A DNA stretch of 38,440 nucleotides from JBLFWJ01 sp047611425 (GTDB lineage: Bacteria; Bacteroidota; Bacteroidia; UBA10329): positions 1 to 38,440 of the forward strand of contig JBLFWJ010000007.1 in assembly GCA_047611425.1 (NCBI GenBank), read 5' to 3'. The notes beneath the pieces are model-generated. The model was given only the letters and a program-made list of their open reading frames with translations. It did not search any database and had not been told where the DNA came from. Made by a program: the position numbers and the translations under genes. Positions 10,201-15,845 of the stretch are shown piece after piece; the first letter of the stretch is position 1; each line of letters starts with the position of its first letter.

Positions 10201-11734
10201 GATCAACCAAAAGCGTAGAGGCAGGGGTAGAGGCAAAAGCACTCGTGGTAAAAAGCCAGATCCAAAGACGGCTGCAGACGATTCTACAAAAACAAAGAAG
10301 GAGCTGAAGGCATTGAAATTTATCGGTGAGGGTCTAGCTGGATTGATTATGAGTGTGAAGAATGTAAACTTCACATATAGCGAGACAAATGGTACCCTAT
10401 TGCCAGGCTATCAACCTCAAACCGATTTTGTTGGTTTGGACAAGCATGATGCAGACATGGGTAACCGAGGTGGTTTTGTGCCATTTCTATTCGGTTGGCA
10501 GAACATCAACCCAGGAACTTGGGACATTAGAGAAGAGGCCAAAAAAGGAGATTGGTTAACACGTTCGCCAGATCAGTTTCAAGCGATGTCTCGAACGCAT
10601 TCGAATAATTTAAACGCAAGGGCAACTGTTGAACCTATAAAAGGGTTAAGGATTGACGTTACGGCTATGCGTACCTATTCCGAAGGTATCAGCGAGTTTT
10701 ACCGTTGGAGTGATAGTCTTCAGGATTTCGAGACAACCAATCAGGTTAAGACCGGAAACTTTAGCATGTCCTATTTAAGTTGGCCAACTGCATTTGAAGG
10801 ATCTGGATCCAACAATTCAAGTGCAGCCTTTGATCAGCTTTTAGCAAACAGAGCGATAATGGCCGAAAGGTTTGCCAATGATCATCCTGGTCAATTAGGA
10901 GTTGGACCTAACGGGTTACCAGAAGGATATGGAGAGAACCAGCAAGAGGTGTTGATAGCGTCTTTCTTGGCAGCATATTCTGGCAGCGATGCAAATACAA
11001 GTTCGAGGAGTTCGATGCCTCGAATTCCGTTGCCAAACTGGCGGGCGACATACGATGGTTTGGGAAAACTCGCATTTATGAAAAAGGTTTTCAAGAGCAT
11101 CACCTTTAATCATGCTTACCGTTCAACATATAGTGTGAGCAGTTTTACCACCAATCTTGGTTTTGTACCGTTTAGCGATGGGTCATCTTTTCCAAGTACC
11201 GAAGGAATTGACAGTTCACAGAATTTCGTTCCTCAGTTGCAGATTAATACGGTTACGCTGTCTGAGCAATTCAGCCCTCTGTTTGGGGTCGATATGACTT
11301 GGAAAAACAGTCTGACCACCAGGTTTGAATTCAAGAAGTCGCGTAACATCAGCCTGAGTTTTGCCAATAACCAATTGACTGAGGTTAAAAGCGAGGAATA
11401 CGTTATCGGTGCAGGATATACAATCAAGGACGTAAAGTTTCCGATCAAGTTTGGAAAGAGTAAGAAAACCATTGTAAGTGACCTTAAGATGCAGGTGGAT
11501 GTGTCAATTCGGGATAATCAAACAGTTATTAGGAAGATTGAAGAAGAGGTTGATCAGATCACTTCTGGACAAAAAATGACCAGCATTGCTGTAAACTTTG
11601 ATTACGTTTTGAGCCCAAGCATAAACATCAGATTGTTTTACAACGCTACGTTCAACAATCCAAAAATCTCGTCATCTTTTGCCACAGAGAATCATGCGGC
11701 TGGTCTTAAGTTGCGATTTACGCTTACCCAGTAA
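4256..11734 (+). CDS. sprA: T9SS outer-membrane translocon protein SprA (Sov)
   Basis: A 2492-residue outer-membrane protein that forms the giant beta-barrel conduit of the type IX secretion system, through which folded cargo with C-terminal sorting domains leaves the periplasm. It is also needed for gliding in flavobacteria. Residues 1-25 are a signal peptide ending WAQ. The early GGLNYRNPTYMTFDEYQDYN and the long alternation of amphipathic strands with repeated large periplasmic and extracellular inserts are typical, as is the length (about 2400 in relatives). The protein ends in strands closing with LKLRFTLTQ. A strongly basic patch (KRRGRGRGKSTRGKK, about 1984-1999) interrupts the C-terminal half. 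It initiates at TTG with a Shine-Dalgarno. It follows ruvA closely and is followed by gcvH. Its likely cargo includes the two sorting-domain proteins at 130 and 2121. Confidence 0.96.
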   Translation: MNSGWSHKLKVASTICLVLLLGGSVWAQTTDTTATDSLELLYPFSDELDPTPGANTSGLQLNDPSNVETEIEYDPESGNYDIGQSMGGLNYRNPTYMTFDEYQDYNAGQALRDYWREKSATESEFQRKPLIPRINVKGKLFETIFRGSTIDITPQGSAELTFGVNVSKVANPALPANQQTNTAFDFDQSIQLNVTGKIGEAMQLSVNYNTEATFDFENQTKLQWQGDEDQIIQNIEAGNVALPLTGSLIKGSQNLFGVKTALKFGRLTITGIFSQQRGQSNTVESQGGAQITEFEVRANDYEEDRHFFLNQFFRDNYDSYLEQLPVVRSPVNIQRIEVFVTSRQSGETENIRSLVAFMDLGEIPADVHNSGLWGPGSVPVVPNNLANSLYTDVTAGYSQIRDAGEAPGAFAALATSDGFINSQDYEPLGRAKLLASSEYTLNNQLGYISLDRELAPDEVLAVAYQYTYGGEVYQVGEFSTDGISGDNALFLKLLKGTVTNPRVPTWDLMMKNVYNIGAYQVSPENFRLDVIYDNVEAGTKTNYLNEGSLAGEILLRVCRLDQLNNNNDPFPDGYFDFVDGTTVNRNNGRIIFPVVEPFGSHLRGSFRSNETEIADKYVYQQLYDSTKQAALQFPELNRFILGGSYTGDGGDFISLNSMNIPQGSVTVTAGSTTLIEGSDYTVDYTLGRVTILNQAYKDQNITATSESNSLFNIQQKTLSGVHLDYEISDDITLGGTLLHLNERPITQKVNQGSEPISNTIWGVNGTYRSESRLLTKIIDKIPLINTKEVSTVAVTGEFAHLIPGNASAISKGGIAYIDDFEGSVNFIDLKSIQNWVLASTPQGQPAQHMFPEGNLSNNIGFGYNRAKLAWYILDPLFSRNNTLTPDHITEDDQSSHYVREVQEQEIFPNKDQQTPGQLTNLPILDLAYYPKDRGPYNYDVDGLAPDSAETNVASGMNADGSLTDPESRWGGIMRSIQTQDFEENNIEFIQFWMMDPFHSDDLNNHTGGDLYFNLGTVSEDVLRDGELSYENGLPSPLNDFATDTSNWGIVSELNPLNNAFDNDPSTRPFQDIGYDGLNSTDEAAFYQQEFIDKLDEKLNGGEITQVAYDALIVDPASDDFSHYRGDELDNAQTPILERYKYYNGLENNSPTANQTGASFQASSTTLPNSEDLNSDGSVSTAENYFQYKVSLRREDMEVGRNYITDKVEASPRLKNGDLGDVTWYQFKIPVRSPEQVVGNIQDFRSIRFMRMFFKDFEDSVVCRFARLELVRGEWRRYGFSLGEPGEYIPDPDGGETSFDISVVNVEENGQKIPVDYIVPPGITRQTSPTGTSGLRQLNEQSLLLKTCGLVDGDARSAFKNTISDFRSYKRLKMFIHAEALEGKILHDDDVAVFVRMGTDFDNNYYEYEIPLKVSLPGNYEDATASDAQRYEVWPLLNNLDIEFKSLQEAKTARNRALNTDPTVSVTKRYAVDHGPQNTIYVQGNPNIANVKSIMIGIRNPKKQGTSDPDDGLAKCAEIWVNELRLTDFDNKGGWATNGQLSMKLADLATINVSTEYTKFGFGAFDSRPSDRERESTLMYDLATTIQLGKFLPKKVGIQLPMSLGYSEIIATPEYNPLDPDISMAASLAELQEDPKADSLQTALKQKAESFTRRRSLIFSDIRKTKTGGGKSHFWDVENLGFNYSYNQHYVRDIRTEYDETRTYQGGGEYDFRVSPKNVKPFKLKLVKKIVASVQKRRDGNFTDQNAIVDSMKRANVSASDLKEQEEELEVVKTKKTWYKKWSKKMLRSPWWKPIKDFNFNYAPSRVGVRTDMNRRYTETQMRNTTEYDLYIPPTYQKNFLWNREYHLKYDLTKAIRFQYDAFNYGRIDEPEGVVDRNASNWQDVKDSIWTNIGKGGRTTQYTQTTVGNWTLPINKIPWFSWITSNASYTGNYTWDAAPRSLNANGTVSQDPVGNTVQNSQNMQINATANMNNLYNKVPFLKKINQKRRGRGRGKSTRGKKPDPKTAADDSTKTKKELKALKFIGEGLAGLIMSVKNVNFTYSETNGTLLPGYQPQTDFVGLDKHDADMGNRGGFVPFLFGWQNINPGTWDIREEAKKGDWLTRSPDQFQAMSRTHSNNLNARATVEPIKGLRIDVTAMRTYSEGISEFYRWSDSLQDFETTNQVKTGNFSMSYLSWPTAFEGSGSNNSSAAFDQLLANRAIMAERFANDHPGQLGVGPNGLPEGYGENQQEVLIASFLAAYSGSDANTSSRSSMPRIPLPNWRATYDGLGKLAFMKKVFKSITFNHAYRSTYSVSSFTTNLGFVPFSDGSSFPSTEGIDSSQNFVPQLQINTVTLSEQFSPLFGVDMTWKNSLTTRFEFKKSRNISLSFANNQLTEVKSEEYVIGAGYTIKDVKFPIKFGKSKKTIVSDLKMQVDVSIRDNQTVIRKIEEEVDQITSGQKMTSIAVNFDYVLSPSINIRLFYNATFNNPKISSSFATENHAAGLKLRFTLTQ

Positions 11735-11745
11735 TGCGAAAAGTC

Positions 11746-11753
11746 TAAATTTG
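11746..11753 (+). promoter_or_regulatory. Candidate -7 promoter box upstream of gcvH
   Basis: TAAATTTG matches TAnnTTTG exactly. It lies between the sprA stop and the gcvH ATG and would give a leader of roughly 20 bases. No TTG at proper -33 spacing was seen, so the box is supported only by the -7 match and its position. Confidence 0.45.
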
Positions 11754-11781
11754 GCGACCATCAAAAATTAAAAACACAGAA

Positions 11782-12162
11782 ATGAGCGTACCAGCAGATC
11801 TTAAATATTCAAAAGAGCACGAGTGGATTAAAATTGATGGAGATGTGGCTACCATAGGAGTTACCGACTTCGCTCAAGGAGAACTGGGCGACATCGTTTA
11901 TGTAGAGATTGAGACAGAAGGCGAAACGCTTGACAAAGAAGAAGTATTTGGAACAGTGGAGGCTGTGAAAACTGTATCCGATCTTTTCATGCCGGTGAGT
12001 GGCGAGGTGATTGAATTTAATGCCGCTATTGAAACTGCACCTGAGAGTGTGAATTCTGATCCTTACGGTGAAGGTTGGATGATCAAGGTGAAAATGAGTA
12101 ATCCATCTGAAGCAGAAGAACTTTTGGATGCCGCTGAATACGAAGATTTAATTGCTGGATAA
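11782..12162 (+). CDS. gcvH: Glycine cleavage system H protein
   Basis: A 126-residue lipoyl carrier of the glycine cleavage complex. It shuttles the aminomethyl group from the P protein to the T protein and hydrogens to the L protein in the cytoplasm. The lipoylated lysine is Lys63 in FGTVEAVKTVSDL, and the early KYSKEHEWIKIDGD and ITDFAQ-like (GVTDFAQGELGDIVYVE) motifs are classic. The length is normal. The P, T and L genes are not nearby. It sits 47 bases after sprA and 7 bases before the VanZ-like gene, as I recall is also the case near sprA in Flavobacterium, so its placement reflects conserved synteny rather than a shared pathway. Confidence 0.97.
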   Translation: MSVPADLKYSKEHEWIKIDGDVATIGVTDFAQGELGDIVYVEIETEGETLDKEEVFGTVEAVKTVSDLFMPVSGEVIEFNAAIETAPESVNSDPYGEGWMIKVKMSNPSEAEELLDAAEYEDLIAG

Positions 12163-12169
12163 TTACTAG

Positions 12170-12571
12170 GTGCGAAGAACGCTTCGAACAATATTGAATT
12201 TAGGGCCCAGCATTGTTTGGGCCCTACTTATTTTGAAGCTTTTGCTAACTCAATCTTCTGAGTTGCCGAGGTTTCCGATCCTTTTTTCCATTCCACATTT
12301 CGATAAGATTGTTCATTCCATACTATTTGGGGTATGGATGGCAACACTTTTGTGGGCATCCGTTAGGCATTTCCATACTAAGAGCGGCTGGAGAGTTGCC
12401 ATGATTCTCGTTCTTGTATTAGGCGCTAGTACCGAGTTAATACAGGAGTTTTCGGTGATTTCGAGAGAAGGTTCTCTCCTTGATTTTGCCGCGGATATTG
12501 GAGGAGCGCTGCTTGCATTGGCCATACTAAATCGACCGATAAAGGCAATGATCATGGAAAAATCACGCTAG
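12170..12571 (+). CDS. VanZ-like family membrane protein
   Basis: A 133-residue small integral membrane protein. Four hydrophobic segments can be seen at about 12-26 (PSIVWALLILKLLL), 47-65 (HSILFGVWMATLLWAS), 74-92 and 106-122. The family motif FDKIVHSILFG matches the VanZ-like DK-x-x-H signature. VanZ itself gives low-level teicoplanin resistance, but the role of these short Bacteroidota relatives is not known. It starts at GTG 7 bases after the gcvH stop, and homology begins close to that start. A perfect hairpin (12201-12226) is embedded in its first codons. Confidence 0.8.
   Translation: MRRTLRTILNLGPSIVWALLILKLLLTQSSELPRFPILFSIPHFDKIVHSILFGVWMATLLWASVRHFHTKSGWRVAMILVLVLGASTELIQEFSVISREGSLLDFAADIGGALLALAILNRPIKAMIMEKSR
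12201..12226 (+). repeat. Perfect inverted repeat within the start of the VanZ-like gene
   Basis: TAGGGCCCA (12201-12209) and TGGGCCCTA (12218-12226) form a perfect GC-rich 9-bp stem with an 8-base loop, followed by CTTATTTTG. It lies 39 bases after the gcvH stop codon and inside codons 11-19 of the next gene. It could act as a partial terminator or attenuator, or protect the gcvH mRNA 3' end. The short T-tract makes full termination unlikely. Confidence 0.5.
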
Positions 12572-12622
12572 CTGCATCCAATGGCCGAAAGTTATATTTT
12601 TACAAACCTTTAATTCACCAAA

Positions 12623-13300
12623 ATGGAGTCAAAGAAAAGTCCAGAAGCAGATCTTGAAAAAAGGAGGAGTCTCTTCCTTGTCGCAGGATATGTGGTTGCC
12701 CTTGCAGTGGTTTTAGCCGCGTTCGAGTGGAAAACATTTGATAATGTAGGATCAGAGTTTGGCAAGTTGGTTGTAGATCTCGATATCGAGGAAGAGATGG
12801 ATAATACCTTCCGAGACGAGACACCGCCACCACCACCGCCACCACCGCCACCACCCGTTCCTCAAATTGAAATTGTGGAGGATGATGTAGAGGTTGAGGA
12901 AGAACCTGAGATTATGGACACCGAAGCTGACGAAAGTTACGAGGTTGTAGAGATGGAGGTCGTTGAGGCCGAACCAGCAGAGCCAGACTTCTTTACTATC
13001 GTTGAAGACATGCCAGTTTTCCCAGGGGGTGATGCAGGCTTGATGAAATACTTTGCAGAAACCACACAATATCCACCGATTGCCCGTGAAAACGGGATAA
13101 CCGGAGTGGTTTATATCAGCTATATCGTAGATAAATCAGGTAAAGTAAAAGAGGTTAAAGTTGTTCGTGGCGCTGACCCATTCTTGGATAAAGAAGCAAA
13201 ACGAGTAGTAAGTTCGCTTAAAGGGTATAAACCTGGAAAGCAAAGAGGTAAGCCGGTAAACGTACAGTTTACTGTTCCTATTCGATTTGTACTTCAGTAG
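12623..13300 (+). CDS. TonB-family energy transducer (polyproline form)
   Basis: A 225-residue inner-membrane-anchored protein that carries proton-motive energy from an ExbBD-type motor to an outer-membrane partner. There is a cytoplasmic tail 1-15, one membrane helix at about 16-34 (SLFLVAGYVVALAVVLAAF), then a periplasmic stretch with eleven consecutive prolines (68-78) and an acidic Glu/Asp-rich spacer to about 125. The C-terminal TonB domain covers about 140-225 (MPVFPGGDAGLMKYF, YPPIARENGITGVVYISYIVD, PIRFVLQ). exbB/exbD are not nearby. TATATTTT at 12593-12600 matches 7 of 8 positions of the -7 box. A terminator follows. It is a tandem paralogue of the next gene. Confidence 0.9.
   Translation: MESKKSPEADLEKRRSLFLVAGYVVALAVVLAAFEWKTFDNVGSEFGKLVVDLDIEEEMDNTFRDETPPPPPPPPPPPVPQIEIVEDDVEVEEEPEIMDTEADESYEVVEMEVVEAEPAEPDFFTIVEDMPVFPGGDAGLMKYFAETTQYPPIARENGITGVVYISYIVDKSGKVKEVKVVRGADPFLDKEAKRVVSSLKGYKPGKQRGKPVNVQFTVPIRFVLQ
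12824..12856 (+). repeat. CCN-codon repeat encoding eleven prolines
   Basis: Eleven successive proline codons (CCG, CCA and one CCC) form a short imperfect trinucleotide repeat. It encodes the rigid, extended periplasm-spanning rod of the TonB protein. Because units are nearly identical, in-frame slippage could change rod length without breaking the gene. Confidence 0.85.
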
Positions 13301-13321
13301 TCTAATATTTCTAGAAAATGC

Positions 13322-13351
13322 AAGCCGAGACCACTGGTCTCGGCTTTTTTT
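13322..13351 (+). terminator. Intrinsic terminator after the first TonB gene
   Basis: AAGCCGAGACC (13322-13332) and GGTCTCGGCTT (13336-13346) form a perfect 11-bp stem with a 3-base loop running into seven T residues. It separates the two TonB genes into independent transcripts. It also shows that the in-frame start at 13318 of the next gene is not real. Confidence 0.93.
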
Positions 13352-13407
13352 ATGCAATGATCTTTGGGTCGGTACGTTCCAATTGGGAATCAAACTTCGC
13401 CCAAGTC

Positions 13408-14109
13408 ATGGAAATAAAAAAGAATCCTACGATTGATCTTAGAAACAAGCGAAGCCTTTTTCTGGCAGCTGGATATGTCGTAGCCACTGCTTTTTCATTA
13501 GCTGCATTTGAGTGGAAAACGTTTTATGAACTTCCTATTGGGCCTACCCCTAAAGGAGATGTATTTGAGATTGATGTTGAGGATGAAATAGAAATGACCT
13601 ATGCCAAACCGGATCCGCCAAAACAGAAGGTTGAAATAAATAAGCTGCTTCCTCCGGTTATCGACAACAGGATAGTTGAAACGAAGTTGGAGCCTATTGT
13701 TGAACCAAATATTTCCATTCCTGAAATTGATGTTGATTTTAAAGTTGACCCAATATCGTTTCCACCGATAATCGAGGAGAAAGAGGAACATGATGGGCCT
13801 TGGGTGAGCGTGGAGAAAATGCCAAAGTTTCCTGGAGGTGAGCTTGGCTTGCTCCAATTTGTTATGGAAGAGATTCGCTATCCGGCCATAGCAAAAGAGA
13901 ATGGGATATCGGGTGTGGTGTACGTATACTATGTAGTGGATGAAGATGGAAACGTGGTTGACGTTTCTTTAAGAAGAGGTGTAGATCCATTTTTGGATCG
14001 GGAAGCACTTCGGGCTGTGAAGACAATAACGGGCTACACAGCTGGGGAGCAGCGTGGTAAACCGGTGAAGGTTCAATTCACTCTACCAATTCGTTTTGAG
14101 TTGAAATAA
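13408..14109 (+). CDS. TonB-family protein, second tandem copy
   Basis: A 233-residue paralogue of the preceding protein. The N-terminus MEIKKNPTIDLRNKRSLFLAAGYVV aligns with the neighbour's, and this alignment together with the terminator just upstream selects the ATG at 13408 over the longer frame from 13318. A membrane helix lies at about 16-34. The periplasmic part lacks a polyproline run and instead has spaced Pro/Ile/Val/Glu repeats (LEPIVEPNISIPEIDVDF). The C-terminal TonB domain is about 150-233 (MPKFPGGELGLLQF, YPAIAKENGISGVVYVYYVVD, PIRFELK). The two C-terminal domains are close, so the copies may serve related partners. It has its own terminator downstream and precedes the remB-like gene. 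Confidence 0.88.
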   Translation: MEIKKNPTIDLRNKRSLFLAAGYVVATAFSLAAFEWKTFYELPIGPTPKGDVFEIDVEDEIEMTYAKPDPPKQKVEINKLLPPVIDNRIVETKLEPIVEPNISIPEIDVDFKVDPISFPPIIEEKEEHDGPWVSVEKMPKFPGGELGLLQFVMEEIRYPAIAKENGISGVVYVYYVVDEDGNVVDVSLRRGVDPFLDREALRAVKTITGYTAGEQRGKPVKVQFTLPIRFELK

Positions 14110-14132
14110 GGTTCATGATTCAAATCTAACTT

Positions 14133-14166
14133 GGGTCGGCACTCAATGAGTGTTGGCTCTTTTTGT
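14133..14166 (+). terminator. Intrinsic terminator after the second TonB gene
   Basis: A stem of about 12 bp including several G-T pairs (14133-14144 with 14148-14159, loop AAT) is followed by TTTTTGTTTT. It lies 24 bases past the TonB stop and ahead of the remB-like promoter box. Confidence 0.8.
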
Positions 14167-14196
14167 TTTGCAGGAATATCAAGTAGTCATAATAGG

Positions 14197-14204
14197 TACT
14201 TTTG
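14197..14204 (+). promoter_or_regulatory. Candidate -7 box immediately before the remB-like gene
   Basis: TACTTTTG matches TAnnTTTG exactly and ends only 6 bases before the ATG at 14211. With usual spacing, transcription would begin on or beside the start codon. The nearest TTTG upstream (14167-14170) is 26 bases away, longer than usual for a -33 element. Confidence 0.5.
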
Positions 14205-14210
14205 AAACCG

Positions 14211-15845
14211 ATGAGGTTTTACTTGCTGGTCGTTGGATTTATTTTGGCTTTTGCAAGCACAAATGCTCAGCATCGATTTTACTCTAACAATTATACAGAG
14301 TACATGCGGTTTGAAGGGCAACTATATGAGCCCGGAAAAAATATTCATACTGCGACCAAACCATACCGAATTGCAGAATTGAACGAGATTATGCCGTTCG
14401 ATTCTATCCGATCGGAGCGGCATCACAACCGAAAGTTTTCTCGAACTTTAATAGGCAGGAAGCTTTGGTGGAAGTCACTCTTGCAATTGGATTCAGCGTG
14501 GTTTCACTTGGCGGTTGACCCGGTATTGAATTTTGAATTAGGTCAAGATTTAAAATCTGGAAACAGATTGATTAACAATACCCGGGGTTTAATCATAAAA
14601 GGAAGTATTGGGAAAATCGTTTCCTACGAAACCTCTTTCTATGAGAATCAGGCATCATTTCACGATTACATTCACGATTGGGTCGACACCAATCAAGTCA
14701 TACCTGGTCAGGGTCGAATTAAGGACTTTACTTTCAGTAGTCTTTATACGAACAACGGCTTTAAGCAAAAGGGATATGATTTCTCTATGGCCCAAGGGTA
14801 CATTTCGGTGCAACCGCTTAAATGGTTGAATGTTCAATTCGGTAATGATCGTTTGTTTTTTGGAAATGGCTACAGGTCATTCTTGCTATCCGATGCTGGT
14901 TTCAATTACCCGTTCTTGAAGATCACCACAAAATTTAGACGACTTCAATACACCAATGTCTATGCACAGTTGCAGGATGTACAAATCCCTGTCAACTTCG
15001 AATCTGGTTTTAAGAAGAAATTCTTCACTGCACATTATTTAAGCTACCGAGTTGGTCGCAGGCTACAACTTGGCCTATTCGAAGGAATAGTTTGGCAAGG
15101 CAAAGACAGCACGGGTACTAGAGGCTTCGAAATAAACCATCTCAATCCGATTATACTTTTCCGTCCGATTCAGTTTGAAGCCGAGCAATCGCCACACAAT
15201 GCTTTAGTCGGCTTAAATTTCAGTTTTATTCCGTTTAAGCGGGGATTGATTTATGGCCAAGTAGCTGTTGATGAATTCAATACAAGACAGTTGTTTGCTG
15301 GTGAGGCAAGCATTGATCACCGCATTGGGTTCCAGTTCGGTTTCAAGTGGTTTGATCTTTTCGGGCTTAAGAATTCATATGCTCAGGTAGAATTCAATCA
15401 GGCGAACCCCTACTTTCAAGCAAGCCGTAATTCCTTTACCAACTATGGGCACTACGCACAGCCATTAAGTCACCCCTTGGGTGGAAATTTCAGAGAGATT
15501 CTTGGATTTGTGGGCTATCGATGGAAGGATCTTTGGTTCGAGATGAAAGCAGTACATTCTCAGGTGGGACGAGATACCACCGGATATTCATTTGGGAGTA
15601 ATGTCAATCGAGCTATTCCTTTAAGTCACGAAGTTGGTGACCCCGCTCAGATTTATCGAGGCGATCGAGAATTCCAAACTTTCGTTGACACTAAAATCGG
15701 TTGGATAGTTAACCGCGCAAGTAATCTTAACCTAATTCTCGGATTGAATTACAGGAAGGCGTGGAGCGCAACATCATCCGAAGAAATTCAATTCGTTTAT
15801 TTCGGAATCCGAACCAACCTCCGAAACCTCTATTACGATTACTAA
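14211..15845 (+). CDS. remB: RemB/Wzi-like outer-membrane beta-barrel protein
   Basis: A 544-residue outer-membrane protein. Residues 1-20 are a signal peptide (MRFYLLVVGFILAFASTNAQ). The rest alternates aromatic amphipathic strands typical of the capsule-assembly Wzi-like barrels: FGNDRLFFGNGYRSFLLSD, SLFEG-type LGLFEGIVWQGKDS, FEINHLNPIILFRP, YGQVAVDEF and a final aromatic strand. From memory, remB of F. johnsoniae, needed for efficient gliding, occupies the same position downstream of sprA, gcvH, vanZ and tonB; the name rests on that synteny plus family resemblance. An in-frame TTG at 14202 is disfavoured because it overlaps the promoter box. Its stop codon directly abuts the stop of the convergent sugar transferase gene. 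It is a clear paralogue of the gene at 37217. Confidence 0.75.
   Translation: MRFYLLVVGFILAFASTNAQHRFYSNNYTEYMRFEGQLYEPGKNIHTATKPYRIAELNEIMPFDSIRSERHHNRKFSRTLIGRKLWWKSLLQLDSAWFHLAVDPVLNFELGQDLKSGNRLINNTRGLIIKGSIGKIVSYETSFYENQASFHDYIHDWVDTNQVIPGQGRIKDFTFSSLYTNNGFKQKGYDFSMAQGYISVQPLKWLNVQFGNDRLFFGNGYRSFLLSDAGFNYPFLKITTKFRRLQYTNVYAQLQDVQIPVNFESGFKKKFFTAHYLSYRVGRRLQLGLFEGIVWQGKDSTGTRGFEINHLNPIILFRPIQFEAEQSPHNALVGLNFSFIPFKRGLIYGQVAVDEFNTRQLFAGEASIDHRIGFQFGFKWFDLFGLKNSYAQVEFNQANPYFQASRNSFTNYGHYAQPLSHPLGGNFREILGFVGYRWKDLWFEMKAVHSQVGRDTTGYSFGSNVNRAIPLSHEVGDPAQIYRGDREFQTFVDTKIGWIVNRASNLNLILGLNYRKAWSATSSEEIQFVYFGIRTNLRNLYYDY

Noticed and set aside
12824..12856. Short tandem repeat considered as a CRISPR or regulatory array
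   Set aside because: It is an in-frame proline codon run in a TonB rod, without spacers.
13318..13407. N-terminal extension of the second TonB protein
   Set aside because: It would be translated through a strong intrinsic terminator, and the paralogue next door begins at the residue matching 13408.
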